64,000 bases of DNA from CACIAM-69d sp001698445. GTDB lineage: Bacteria > Cyanobacteriota > Cyanobacteriia > CACIAM-69d. The stretch spans positions 1 to 64,000 of the forward strand of contig NZ_JAZAQF010000022.1 in NCBI RefSeq assembly GCF_043235035.1. Reading direction: 5' to 3'. The translations under genes and the position numbers were made by a program. Numbering within the stretch: position 1 is the stretch's first letter; each line of letters begins with the position of its first letter. The notes beneath the pieces were generated by a model. The model ran no database searches and was not told the origin of the DNA. It worked only from the letters and a program-made list of their open reading frames with translations. Positions 7,541 through 16,356 of the stretch are shown here, one piece after another.

Positions 7541-7665
7541 GCCAATCAACGGCTTGGAACAAGATTCAGAAATTCAGTTGGTAGAATCAGGGCAATTTTC
7601 CTGGGTGGATAGTTTCACTGTCGCCCGCTCGATCGCACCCTTTGGCAACGCACCCTTTGGCAACT

Positions 7666-9585
7666 ATGACCATCTTCCCCGTCCTTGACATTCGCAATTT
7701 GCAAGTGGAATTTGGTGCCGGTGAGTCGGCCATGCGAGCGGTGGATGGGTTGTCCTTGCAGTTACAGCCCGGTCAAACCTTGGGACTAGTGGGGGAATCC
7801 GGCTCGGGAAAATCCGTCACGGCCTTGGCGATCGCGGGGTTGCTGCCCGAATTGGGTCGCGTCAGGGGGGATGGCATTTGGTATCGAGAACCTAATGCCG
7901 AAGAAGCGGTGAATTTGCTGAAGCTTTCGCCGGAAGCCCTGCGGCGTTACCGAGGGCGACGGATTGGCATGATTTTTCAGGAACCCATGAGCGCCCTGAA
8001 TCCGGTCTATACCTGTGGGTTCCAGATCATTGAGGCGATTCGATTGCACCGGGGCCTTTCGGAGGCGGCGGCCCGACAACAGGCGATCGCCCTGTTGCAG
8101 GAGGTGAAATTGTTGCCGCCGGAGTTGGAACTGCGGGCCCAAATTCGCGATCAGTGGCGCAACGGCAACCCCAGCGATCGGGAATTGCAACAGGCCGTGA
8201 CCCAACGCCAACAGGCCATGCTCGATCGCTACCCCCACCAAATGTCCGGTGGTCAGCTCCAGCGGGTGACGATCGCGATCGCCCTGGCCGGCGACCCGGC
8301 GATTTTGATTGCCGACGAACCCACCACCGCCTTGGATGTGACCGTGCAGGCGCGGATCTTGGAACTGCTGCGGGAGTTACAACGCCACCGCGCCATGTCC
8401 ATTCTGTTCATCACCCACGATTTGGGGCTAATTGCAGAACTGGCGGACGATGTGGCGGTCATGTACCAGGGGCAGTTGGTGGAGCAGGGATCCGTGGAGC
8501 AAATTTTTACCGCCCCCCAACATCCCTATACCCAAGGGCTGCTGGCTTGCCGGCCGCGGCCAGAATTGCGGCTGCGCTATTTGCCCACGGTGGCGGACTT
8601 TTTGAGTGCAGCAGCGCGGGATTCAGCCCCGATCGAACCGGGTTCCTCGGCCACGTCCCTTGCGCCCCAGGCCCCGATCGCCCTGGCCATTCCACCGGAC
8701 GAAACACGCGATCGACTCACCAAGCTCCAAGCATTGCCGCCCCTGCTGTCCGTGCGGGATTTGCGCGTGGCCTACGCGGTCAAGGGTTGGCTGGGCATGG
8801 CCCAACGGCACGCCTTGGCTGTGAATGGTGTGTCCTTTGAGGTGTTTCCTGGGGAGACCTTGGGTCTGGTGGGTGAAAGTGGTTGCGGCAAAAGCACCCT
8901 GGCGCGATCGCTCCTGCGGTTGATTGAACCCATGGGCGGCCAAATTCGCTTTGATGATCAAGACATTTTGCAGCTCAAGGGCAAAGCGCTACGGGCCCTG
9001 CGGCGCGAAATGCAAATTATTTTCCAAGATCCCTTCAGTTCCCTGAATCCGCGAATGACCATTGGGACCGCGGTCATGGAACCGATGCTGATCCATGCCC
9101 AAGGCAAAACCAACCACCCCCTACCCGCCCGCAAAATGTATCGCGAGCAGGCGGCCTACCTCCTGGAGCGGGTGGGTCTCAAGCCCGACTGGATGAACCG
9201 CTATCCCCACGAGTTCTCTGGCGGTCAGCGCCAACGGATTTGCATTGCCCGGGCGCTGGCCTTGAATCCCAAGTTTCTAATTTGTGATGAGTCTGTGTCG
9301 GCGTTGGATGTGTCGGTGCAAGCGCAGGTGCTGAATTTGCTGAAGGAATTGCAGAGCGAATTTAGTTTGACTTACATTTTCATTTCCCATGATTTGGGCG
9401 TGGTGAAGTTCATGAGCGATCGAATTGCCGTGATGAACCAAGGCCGGTTTGAGGAGTTGGGCCCCGCTGATCAGGTCTATGACCACCCTCGGGAAGATTA
9501 CACGCGCCAACTGATCGCGGCCATTCCCAAGAACCGATTCGATCGCACCATGGTGCAACCCCAACCCGATCGCCAGGCTTCTTGA
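7666..9585 (+). CDS. Fused dipeptide/oligopeptide ABC transporter ATPase (DppD-DppF type)
   Basis: 639 residues holding two complete ABC domains in tandem. First: Walker A GESGSGKS (about 43-50), signature MSGGQLQRV, Walker B ILIADEP then TTALDVTVQARIL. Second: Walker A GESGCGKS (about 402-409), signature FSGGQRQRI, and Walker B LICDES, with Ser where Pro is usual, then VSALDVSVQAQVLNLL. The PHPYTQGL motif and its second-domain relative (DHPREDYTRQL) are typical of the peptide/nickel (Opp/Dpp) importers, whose two ATPases are often fused in cyanobacteria. An insert of about 35 residues after the first signature helix (LRAQIRDQWRNGNPSDRELQ) lengthens domain one. No permease or binding protein is adjacent, so the membrane partners are encoded elsewhere. 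ATG at 7666 preferred over TTG 24 bases earlier. Confidence 0.9.
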   Translation: MTIFPVLDIRNLQVEFGAGESAMRAVDGLSLQLQPGQTLGLVGESGSGKSVTALAIAGLLPELGRVRGDGIWYREPNAEEAVNLLKLSPEALRRYRGRRIGMIFQEPMSALNPVYTCGFQIIEAIRLHRGLSEAAARQQAIALLQEVKLLPPELELRAQIRDQWRNGNPSDRELQQAVTQRQQAMLDRYPHQMSGGQLQRVTIAIALAGDPAILIADEPTTALDVTVQARILELLRELQRHRAMSILFITHDLGLIAELADDVAVMYQGQLVEQGSVEQIFTAPQHPYTQGLLACRPRPELRLRYLPTVADFLSAAARDSAPIEPGSSATSLAPQAPIALAIPPDETRDRLTKLQALPPLLSVRDLRVAYAVKGWLGMAQRHALAVNGVSFEVFPGETLGLVGESGCGKSTLARSLLRLIEPMGGQIRFDDQDILQLKGKALRALRREMQIIFQDPFSSLNPRMTIGTAVMEPMLIHAQGKTNHPLPARKMYREQAAYLLERVGLKPDWMNRYPHEFSGGQRQRICIARALALNPKFLICDESVSALDVSVQAQVLNLLKELQSEFSLTYIFISHDLGVVKFMSDRIAVMNQGRFEELGPADQVYDHPREDYTRQLIAAIPKNRFDRTMVQPQPDRQAS

Positions 9586-9679
9586 GCCGATGCCAAACAA
9601 GATCAGCCTGAAAAACCAGCAACGCGACAAGCGCCTAACAAGCAGTTAAGCCCAACCAGCCGGTGATAAGCATAAGCCG

Positions 9680-11578
9680 CTAAATCGATCGCCAGTTGCC
9701 CAGCCGCTCAATTAACCGCTGCACCACTCCCATCAGTTGCGTCAACTCTTGCGATCGGGGGTTGAAGTCTTGAGACAGGGAAGCCCGCACCTGCATCTCC
9801 GCTAGCTTCTTTTGTAGTTGGCGGGTCAGGTCGATCGCATCTTGGCTCAGTTTCGAGAGCTGTTGGCGCTGATGAAACTTCAAGGCCGCTCCTCGCAAAA
9901 CCTGCAACGTGGCCTCTTCGCCCAACCGGCCCGGCGCAATTCGCAACCGCAGGAGCAACAACTCACTGCGATAGATGCGCTCGATTTCGACCTGACGCGG
10001 TTTCCCCACGGGAGGCAACAGGGGCAAATTAGCCAGCAACTTTAGCTCATCGATCACCCCTTGAAAGGTGGAAGGGAGCAACGGATCCAGGGCCGCTTGC
10101 ATAATCCCATCGCGGCTACAGAGAATTCGGGTGCGATCGATCTCAGGGCGATCAAAATATAGCCGGCCAATCCCTCCTTCAATCGCCCTTTGCAACAACT
10201 CTTGCATCAGGGCCCGAGGCGGCAAATCCCCCAATTCCGACAGCGGGCGATCGGCATAGCGAGTGTGCAACACCAGAGGACTGGGGTTTAAGTCGGCCCA
10301 CTCGATCGGGACGGACACCGTGGGATGAATCCAAGCAGCCTCCACCTCCGAAGCACTCGGAACAGCGGTTTGGGCCGGTGGAGTCGATCGCTCCAACGCC
10401 TGCACCAAAGCTTGCTCCAACTCCGCCAACTCCGCCGGTAAATCTACGGATCCATTTGTCGGTCGCTCAGTAGACAAATCGACAGACAAATCGACGGGCA
10501 ACGGGGAAGGGGCCGCGCCCTGTCCTGTGCCTAGGTCACTAGCAGTCACCACTGCATGGTTCGTAAGGGTATCCATAGGTAGATCCGGAATATCATCCGA
10601 TGTCAGCGAAGGGGAGCCGCAGGCTTCCGCTAACTCCCCATTCCGGTGCAATTGTTGCCAATCAGGATCTGGGGTACTTTGGGCCGCCGTCGCCAGGGTT
10701 TCGGTCACGTCCACCGCTCCCAAGTCCACCGATCCGGGATCCACCAGCGAGGGATGTGCCGCCAGGTGATGCAACTGATGTTCCTCGGAACTGCCGGCGC
10801 TTAAACAATTCTGGGGACTGGCCCAAGGGTCAAATGGTTCGGAGTTGTCATGGTTTTGAAACCGACCAACCGGTTGGGTTTCCAGGTCGTCGTCTGGATC
10901 TGGCTCGTCTGGGGGCGGCAGAGCGCCAAACTGATTCCAATGCGCAAAGTCTGCGGGAGCACTGACGGTTTCTCCCAACTCATCCAACTCCTCATCGTCC
11001 CAATCGTCCATCAAATCATCCACAACAAAACCATGCTCGATCGGTGGCAAGGCCGGTTGCAAATCTGAAAGACAATCGCTGACTTCCACCAGGGGACGTA
11101 GTTCCGGATCCAGCGGCCCGGAATCTGTTTCCGCGCCCAAGGTGCCATGGCCCAACGAGGCCGCTGGCGAATCTTGAGCAGCGTTCGGTTGGGGGCTGGC
11201 CGGGGAGGGTTGCCAAGATTCAGAATGGTTGGGTTCTACGTAACCCTCAGACTTTCGCTGACAGTCATAGTTCAAAAACGCGGAAAGCAGTTCCTGCTGA
11301 GTTTTCAGGGCGATCGGGCGGTAGACCAACTGATCATTCAGGTGAGCGAGCATCCGCTGGACATAGCTCAAGTCCGCGTCGCGATTCACCACACCCAAGA
11401 TGATTTGATCGTCTTGCCGGTCTAGGGGCAAGACTTGGTGATAGAGGCAAACTTCAAACGGCAAGATACGATCGATCAGCGCAAAGACTCGCTCAGGATC
11501 GGGCTGAACGAGGGGATCAATCGGGGATGGTAACGACTCTTGGGCAGACACCGGCGGTGCTAACCTCAGGCAATACAA
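9680..11578 (-). CDS. PilB/GspE-like protein lacking the ATPase core
   Basis: 632 residues (the TTG at 11578 gives the longest frame; a GTG at 11551 is an alternative). Residues 20-110 (ERVFALIDRILPFEVCLYHQ, then LGVVNRDADLSYVQRML) look like the MshEN/GspE N-terminal domain of type IV pilus and type II secretion ATPases. A long acidic, Pro/Asp-rich region of about 330 residues follows and appears disordered. Residues 455-570 (LMQELLQRAIEGGIGRLYF, then LKLLANLPLL) resemble the N-terminal subdomain that precedes the RecA-like core in PilB, with the usual DIHIE replaced. No Walker A, Asp box or Walker B follows; the protein instead ends in a helical, probably coiled tail. It should not hydrolyse ATP. 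Possible roles are regulatory or scaffold, perhaps with PilB. It stands alone. Confidence 0.55.
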   Translation of the reverse strand: MYCLRLAPPVSAQESLPSPIDPLVQPDPERVFALIDRILPFEVCLYHQVLPLDRQDDQIILGVVNRDADLSYVQRMLAHLNDQLVYRPIALKTQQELLSAFLNYDCQRKSEGYVEPNHSESWQPSPASPQPNAAQDSPAASLGHGTLGAETDSGPLDPELRPLVEVSDCLSDLQPALPPIEHGFVVDDLMDDWDDEELDELGETVSAPADFAHWNQFGALPPPDEPDPDDDLETQPVGRFQNHDNSEPFDPWASPQNCLSAGSSEEHQLHHLAAHPSLVDPGSVDLGAVDVTETLATAAQSTPDPDWQQLHRNGELAEACGSPSLTSDDIPDLPMDTLTNHAVVTASDLGTGQGAAPSPLPVDLSVDLSTERPTNGSVDLPAELAELEQALVQALERSTPPAQTAVPSASEVEAAWIHPTVSVPIEWADLNPSPLVLHTRYADRPLSELGDLPPRALMQELLQRAIEGGIGRLYFDRPEIDRTRILCSRDGIMQAALDPLLPSTFQGVIDELKLLANLPLLPPVGKPRQVEIERIYRSELLLLRLRIAPGRLGEEATLQVLRGAALKFHQRQQLSKLSQDAIDLTRQLQKKLAEMQVRASLSQDFNPRSQELTQLMGVVQRLIERLGNWRSI

Positions 11579-11776
11579 AACATCGATATTTCACGACAAC
11601 CATTGACACAGATCAACGGCCTGCCACCGGATGGCGCAGGATGTCGATCGCCTTGGATGAACCCCATGGGGCCGAAAAACCCCATGGCCATTGTACGGCG
11701 GCAACTACGGCAGCAACTTCAGAACACATGGCGCGATCGCTCTGCCAGGGGGTTAGGGATACCGTACTTCCGAACG

Positions 11777-11880
11777 TTTGAATCGTAACGTCTGGATCGC
11801 AATGTCTGGATCGCAATGTCTGGATCGCAATGTCTGGATCGCAATGTCTGGATCGCAATGTCTGAATCGCAGCGTCTGAA
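11777..11880. repeat. 14-bp tandem repeat, about seven copies
   Basis: TCTGGATCGCAATG is repeated perfectly five times from 11791 to 11860. A degenerate copy stands before it (TTTGAATCGTAACG, 11777-11790) and TCTGAATCGCAGCG after it, then a partial copy. The graded divergence toward the edges is typical of a growing slippage repeat. Confidence 0.95.
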
Positions 11881-11906
11881 TTCCACTTCTCAGTCCATGG
11901 CTGTGA

Positions 11907-11954
11907 TCTTCAGGCGCGAGGGTCTTCAGGCGCGAGGGTCTTCAGGCGCGATCG
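11907..11954. repeat. 16-bp tandem repeat, three copies
   Basis: TCTTCAGGCGCGAGGG at 11907-11922 and 11923-11938, then TCTTCAGGCGCGATCG at 11939-11954. The last copy ends in a HIP1-like GCGATCG. Confidence 0.9.
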
Positions 11955-12084
11955 GCCTCCATCAAAAAAGGCCCACCGTAAAATCCACTATTCCTCAAGG
12001 CAGTGAACAATCCGGGAAATATTCGGTTCAAACGGCGAATTAAGAACACCTTGAGCGCTTTTGTGCCCATCATATCGCAGCGAA

Positions 12085-13026
12085 CTATCCAACCGAGTAG
12101 CCAGTAGCAAAGGATACATCTTCATAGGGGAGGGTTGGCCCTAAAGGCGGACTCTCCCCAAAGGTCTGAGGGGCGATCGACTCTGAAATGGGCCAGAGAC
12201 CTGGCGGAGCAGCAAGGGCCACGGAGCGATCAGATTCCGCAGGGTGACCGGAATTCGCGGCTCCTTGGGCGTTGTCCAGTCGATCGGCGCGATCGACCTT
12301 GGCCAATCCATCATCCCCCGTTGTTCCGGCCGTTACCCAGGGCGACAGGGTACGCAATGCCTCAGCCGGTGCGGGCGATTGCAGATCGATCGCCCACCGG
12401 TCTATCAGTTGAGCCATCGCTTGATGCGTAGCCGTTTGCTGACTCACCAGAGCTTGCAACACATCGCAAAGGGCAAACACCTGATATTCCTGCTGCTTAA
12501 TTTGCTGTCCTTGCTGTTGCAAATGTTGATTCTGTTGGGCCAATAACTGCCCCTGCTGTTCCCAATGTTGCGCCTGTTGTTCAAGATTGCGTTGGCAGAA
12601 TTGCTCTAGAACCTGTTGCAATTGTTGCCCCTGTTGTTGAATTTGCTGAATTTGCTGATTTTGCAGCACAATTTGCTGCTGAGTTTGTCGCTCAATTTGC
12701 TGGCTAATCTGCTGTTCGATTTGCTTTCCAATTTGCTGATTAACTTGCTGATTCACCTGTTGATGAATCTCTTTCGATTGTTGCTGAATTTGCCAATTTT
12801 GCAATTCAAGTTGTTGTTCGATTTGGCGCTCGATCTTTTCTTCAATTTGTTGTCCCTGTTGCTGCAAAGTTTTTTGCAAGAACTCACCCTGCTGCTCCAA
12901 GCATTGACTCAGCCGATCGAGCTGACTGGAGAGGCATTGAACCGCTTCTGCTGTCCGTAGCGAGATTTGCCCTAGCTCCAAAACCACCGACTGCATCTGA
13001 TCGCGCCAAGAATCAGTCATACCCAT
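12085..13026 (-). CDS. Glutamine-rich coiled-coil protein
   Basis: 313 residues from ATG at 13026 (MGMTDSWRDQMQ; a second ATG at 13020). Residues 20-70 form an amphipathic helix (SLRTAEAVQCLSSQLDRLSQ). Residues 70-190 are extremely Gln-rich with heptad-like spacing of Ile, Val and Leu, made of near-repeats such as QQVNQQVNQQIGKQIEQQI. After a helix with ALCDVLQALVSQQTA comes a C-terminal region (about 230-313) that is Pro/Ala/Asp-rich and probably disordered. There is no signal peptide or membrane segment, so it should be cytoplasmic. Such proteins can be filament-forming or structural coiled coils, but no homologous family is recognised. The Gln codons are almost all CAA/CAG runs, so slippage expansion is likely. 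Confidence 0.65.
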   Translation of the reverse strand: MGMTDSWRDQMQSVVLELGQISLRTAEAVQCLSSQLDRLSQCLEQQGEFLQKTLQQQGQQIEEKIERQIEQQLELQNWQIQQQSKEIHQQVNQQVNQQIGKQIEQQISQQIERQTQQQIVLQNQQIQQIQQQGQQLQQVLEQFCQRNLEQQAQHWEQQGQLLAQQNQHLQQQGQQIKQQEYQVFALCDVLQALVSQQTATHQAMAQLIDRWAIDLQSPAPAEALRTLSPWVTAGTTGDDGLAKVDRADRLDNAQGAANSGHPAESDRSVALAAPPGLWPISESIAPQTFGESPPLGPTLPYEDVSFATGYSVG

Positions 13027-13742
13027 TACCAACTCAGGGAGTAATAATCGCAAGGAGCACCCCCTAGCCCTGAATTTCGATTTGGAAATCCTTGATCTCA
13101 AATCCAAGCAACGAATAATCAAAGGCAACAGCTTTGATTAAACTGGCTAAGAGTGAGTTGGATGGTCTGAATTGTCCAGCTAAGAAATTTCAATCAAGGT
13201 TTCAAGGCGTAGATAGAGCATAGATTACAAGCAAAATCATTAAATCCTGACCAACATCAAGCATTCATAGGGTATTGATCAAAATCAAAATCAAAATCGA
13301 AAATGACCAAATTCCCAATAATCAAAAACATTGATCAAGATTTAATATTTTTTGAATCGCAATTCAGCAAAACTCCTTTGAAACTTGATTGAAACTTAAT
13401 GGAACCTGCGGGCAAGACCTCCAAATTTCGTCAATTACACCCTGCCAAGTGGGCCGATCGAACTCTTGTCGATCGGGCTGTTTTCGGCAAATTGCTGCGA
13501 AAACTGTCGCAATTTGGATGGATGACGATCGGGCTGAGGAGTTGCTCGACTAAAGTCTTCTTTACGTTTTGCAGCAGACCGGAACAGCAATCGCTAAGGT
13601 TGTGGCAATTGATGACAGAAGTGCAAGGCCGCGCTGCTGGGGTTGGCGATGACGGTGATTGCGCATCAGGCTCCGTCACTGCCCGCCATGCACCGTGATT
13701 ACTGCCGTTGCTTCGTGCCACTGCTCGCCTGGAGGACAAGCC
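13027..13742. other. Intergenic interval, AT-rich in its first half
   Basis: About 700 bp between divergent genes. The stretch 13180-13400 is AT-rich with repeated CAAAATCAAAATC-like words (13278-13300). Both promoters should lie here. An open frame at 13399-13698 shows no family features. No RNA gene is recognised. Confidence 0.5.
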
Positions 13743-15230
13743 ATGCTGGACATGTTGGATCTCAGCCTGAAGCTGGATAAGGCCACCTATGTCGCAGAGC
13801 GCGATCGCTTGGCTCTTCAGTTGCGATCGCTCCAAGCGGACTGTCGGGAAGCCCAATTACCGGTGATTATTGCCCTGGAAGGCTGGGCGGCGGCGGGCAA
13901 GGGGGCGATCGTCAAGGAATTGCGCGACTCCTTGGATCCGCGCGGCTTTCAAGTACATCCAATTTTTCCGCCAGAACCCCATGAGCTGGGATTTCCCTGG
14001 TTGCGGCGTTTTTGGTTGCGGTTGCCGGAAGCGGGCACGATCGGGCTGTTCTATCACAGTTGGTATAGCCACCTGCTGGAAGATCGCCTGTTTGGCCGGC
14101 TGCCGGATCCACAGTTTCCCGAAGCCACCCGGGAAGTGAATGCCTTTGAGCGACAGTTGGCGGATAAAGGCGCGGCGATCGCCAAATTTTTCATCCATCT
14201 CGGCCGTGATGAGCTGAAAAAGCGCCTGAAAAAGTACCAAGCGGATCCTTTTCAGGCTTGGCGGGTGCGACCGGAAGATTGGCAACAGGCCAAGCACTAT
14301 CGCCAATATCGGGACTTGGCGGAAGCGATGCTGGCGGAAACCAGCACAGGAGCGGCTCCTTGGACTTTGGTGGAAGGCAACAGCCGCCGCTGGGCGGTGA
14401 TCAAAGTGTTGAGCGAAACCATTGCCACCATTGCCGGAGCGCTCGATCGCCAACGCAGCCAGGCTTCTCCCCCGCCCCCCCTGCCGGCCCAAGCGGAGTT
14501 GCATCCCGGTGAACCGGACTTGCTGGCACGGGTGAACCTTAGTCAAGCCCTGTCTCGCAGTAAATATGAACGGAAACTGGCGGAACAGCAGGCCCGGCTG
14601 CGATCGCTGCAAATGCAAATCCATCGCCAACGGTTACCCGTGCTGGTGTTGTTTGAAGGTTGGGACGCGGCGGGCAAGGGGGGAGCCATCTCGCGGTTAA
14701 CGGGCATGTTGGATCCCCGCAGCTATGCGGTTCATGCCTTTGCGGCCCCCACGGCGGAGGAGCGCGCGCACCACTACCTGTGGCGATTTTGGCGCTGGTT
14801 ACCGGCGGCGGGCACAATCGGAATTTTTGATCGATCGTGGTACGGGCGGGTTTTGGTAGAACGAATTGAAGGATTTGCCACCGAAACGGAATGGCGACGG
14901 GCCTATCAGGAAATTAATGAATTTGAAAGCCAATTAATGTCCAGTGGCATGGTGTTGGTGAAAGTTTGGTTGCACATCAGCCCAGAAGAACAACTGCGCC
15001 GGTTCCAGGAACGCAAAGACAATCCCTTCAAGCAATACAAACTCACTGACGAGGATTGGCGCAATCGGGAGCGGTGGCCCCTGTATTCGGTGGCAGTGAA
15101 CCAAATGGTGCAACGAACTCACACGCCCTTGGCCCCTTGGACTTTGATTGCCGCAGAGGATAAGTACTTTGCACGGGTTGCGGTGGCCACGGCGGTGGCC
15201 GACGCGATCGAACGTCGCCTCACTCGCTAG
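13743..15230 (+). CDS. Polyphosphate:AMP phosphotransferase, two-domain PPK2
   Basis: 495 residues from ATG at 13743, which has a GGAGG eight bases upstream; the frame opens earlier without such a site. Two PPK2 domains lie in tandem. N-terminal: LEGWAAAGKGAIVKEL (Walker A about 49-56), but the lid motif reads FYHSWYSHLLEDR. C-terminal: FEGWDAAGKGGAISRL (about 306-313) and FDRSWYGRVLVERI, the canonical Walker B Asp and lid Arg. In fused PPK2 enzymes of class II (PAP), which make ADP from AMP and polyphosphate, the C-terminal domain carries the activity; the altered N-terminal motif fits that. The enzyme links polyphosphate stores with adenylate recovery in the cytoplasm. It is monocistronic. 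Confidence 0.9.
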   Translation: MLDMLDLSLKLDKATYVAERDRLALQLRSLQADCREAQLPVIIALEGWAAAGKGAIVKELRDSLDPRGFQVHPIFPPEPHELGFPWLRRFWLRLPEAGTIGLFYHSWYSHLLEDRLFGRLPDPQFPEATREVNAFERQLADKGAAIAKFFIHLGRDELKKRLKKYQADPFQAWRVRPEDWQQAKHYRQYRDLAEAMLAETSTGAAPWTLVEGNSRRWAVIKVLSETIATIAGALDRQRSQASPPPPLPAQAELHPGEPDLLARVNLSQALSRSKYERKLAEQQARLRSLQMQIHRQRLPVLVLFEGWDAAGKGGAISRLTGMLDPRSYAVHAFAAPTAEERAHHYLWRFWRWLPAAGTIGIFDRSWYGRVLVERIEGFATETEWRRAYQEINEFESQLMSSGMVLVKVWLHISPEEQLRRFQERKDNPFKQYKLTDEDWRNRERWPLYSVAVNQMVQRTHTPLAPWTLIAAEDKYFARVAVATAVADAIERRLTR

Positions 15231-15613
15231 TGATCGCTCCGTGAACGTCGAGATCCCAAAAATCCAAAAGATCCAAAAGATCCGAAACGTGGAAATACCG
15301 ACGGTCAAAAACATCAATTCAAGACAATCATCCACGGCCCCTCGTCGATCGAACCGAGGACAGATACAATGCTGAGAACAAGTGTTGCGAAACATTGCAT
15401 TTTGTAAGCAATTGTACCTAGTCTGTAAAGGCCGCCTTTACAGGTGAATGAGCAGCCAGCGCAATTGCTGTCTCGGCGATCGACCCCGAACCTTGCCCCA
15501 GAGCCACTTTCTGTGTGGAGCGTCAGGGCGCGGTCTCACTTGCGATCGCCTCATCAATCCCGCAACGGTTCTCGCAACGGCTAATACCCCACCACTCACC
15601 TGACGACGAAACC
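15231..15613. other. Intergenic interval after PPK2
   Basis: A 9-bp repeat (ATCCAAAAG and variants, about 15252-15287) follows the PPK2 stop. The 21-bp palindrome at 15423-15443 is listed separately. The ORF reading into the next gene opens at 15515, but the conserved protein starts at 15614. Confidence 0.5.
15423..15443. promoter_or_regulatory. Perfect palindrome CTGTAAAGG-CCG-CCTTTACAG
   Basis: Nine perfectly paired bases on each side of a 3-base centre. It is 190 bp after PPK2 and 170 bp before the Ala/Pro-rich gene. It has no U-tract on either strand, so an operator is more likely than a terminator. The binding protein is unknown. Confidence 0.4.
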
Positions 15614-16003
15614 ATGCCGATCGGCCCCCTGAAGAACCTCTTCGGTTCCCAAAAAGACGCTTTCTTCTTGGAAATTGGTGATGCACAAGGTACGGGGGAC
15701 AGCACCCCGGCCGCCCCGGCTCCCCAAGCCCCCGCTGTGGTTGCGAAACCGGCAGCCCCCGTGGCCGCCGCTCCAGAAGCTCCAGCCCCAGCCCCCAAGA
15801 GCACCAAAACCAGCATCAAAGCAGCCAAGGCCGCAGCCCCGGCCAAGCCGGCCGAGCCACCCAAGCCGTTTCCGGCCCCGGTGACCCTGCCGCCGGAAAC
15901 GGCTTTTGCATCGAAGTTTGTGCCCAGCAACACGCCGCGCCGTCGTCCGGGCCCCAGCCTGAATGGCTTCAAAGATATGGTTCGGGATATGGGTCGCCGC
16001 TAA
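15614..16003 (+). CDS. Ala/Pro-rich conserved cyanobacterial protein
   Basis: 129 residues from ATG at 15614. The N-terminus MPIGPLKNLFGSQKDAFFLE and the C-terminus (NTPRRRPGPSLNGFKDMVRD, ending MGRR) look conserved. The middle (about 35-95) is a low-complexity stretch of Ala, Pro and Lys, probably disordered or polyproline. The end-conserved, middle-variable design is found in small cyanobacterial proteins of unknown role. No signal peptide is seen. A strong terminator follows at 16110, so the transcript is probably monocistronic. Confidence 0.7.
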   Translation: MPIGPLKNLFGSQKDAFFLEIGDAQGTGDSTPAAPAPQAPAVVAKPAAPVAAAPEAPAPAPKSTKTSIKAAKAAAPAKPAEPPKPFPAPVTLPPETAFASKFVPSNTPRRRPGPSLNGFKDMVRDMGRR

Positions 16004-16109
16004 GGCTGATGCGATCGCCCAAACAGGTCGATCGATCTGGTGCAAATCATCAATTCAGCAAGATTTCAGCAAGATTTCAGCAAGATTCAGGATTCAGTAC
16101 CCATTCAGC

Positions 16110-16135
16110 AGGGGGCTTCGGCCCCTTCTTTTTTT
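16110..16135 (+). terminator. Rho-independent terminator
   Basis: GGGGGC, a TTCG tetraloop, GCCCC, then TTCTTTTTTT. It lies about 105 bp after the Ala/Pro-rich gene's stop, in the same direction. This is the clearest intrinsic terminator in the window. Confidence 0.9.
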
Positions 16136-16174
16136 GACATCCTCCCTAAAGGCATGGGGATTCCGGCCCTAACC
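16134..16174 (-). mobile_element. Solitary right end of an IS605/TnpB-type element
   Basis: On the minus strand this reads TTAGGGCCGGAATCCCC, then a shortened stem and GGGAGGATGTCAA. The intact-looking element at 51705-53004 ends the same way (TAGGGCCGGAATCCCC ... GGGGAGGATGTCAAC). No tnpB or left end is nearby, so this is a relic end or a deletion product. It abuts the T-run of the preceding terminator. Confidence 0.6.
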
Positions 16175-16193
16175 GAACCACCGAAGTTCTCCG

Positions 16194-16277
16194 GTAGGTT
16201 GGGTTGAGCTTCGCGAAACCCAACTCGGTCACTGCAAGCCTTGTTGCTGTTGGGTTTCGTGCCTCAACCCAACCTAC
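16194..16277. repeat. 84-bp inverted-repeat element (GTAGGTTGGGTTGAG type)
   Basis: GTAGGTTGGGTTGAG (16194-16208) is perfectly inverted as CTCAACCCAACCTAC (16263-16277). The inner GAAACCCAAC/GTTGGGTTTC also pair, so the whole element folds into a long hairpin. Repeats with this word are widespread in cyanobacterial genomes. It lies between the relic IS end and the TPR protein gene. Confidence 0.8.
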
Positions 16278-16356
16278 AAGATGATCGTTGATCAGCCGAT
16301 CTGGAGGAAAGGGATTTTCGTGAAAGAGGTCTACTGATTCCAAGCAGGGGCCCAAA

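Larger units (their letters stand above)
11579..12084. other. Repeat-rich intergenic interval
   Basis: Between two convergently spaced minus-strand genes. It holds a 14-bp and a 16-bp tandem repeat (separate entries). Open frames here consist of repeat translations (for example RSRHCDPDIAIQTL on the minus strand) and are not regarded as genes. Confidence 0.6.

Noticed and set aside
11777..11880. Possible CRISPR-like array
   Set aside because: The 14-bp units are contiguous with no spacers, so this is a simple tandem repeat. No cas gene is present.
12616..12960. Leu-rich plus-strand frame (LLLNLLNLL-like)
   Set aside because: Direct antisense of the glutamine-rich coiled coil; Leu runs are simply reversed Gln codons.
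13857..14630. Long minus-strand frame opposite the PPK2 gene
   Set aside because: It is the antisense shadow of a strongly coding, GC-rich gene and has a composition typical of that (many His, Gln, Arg).
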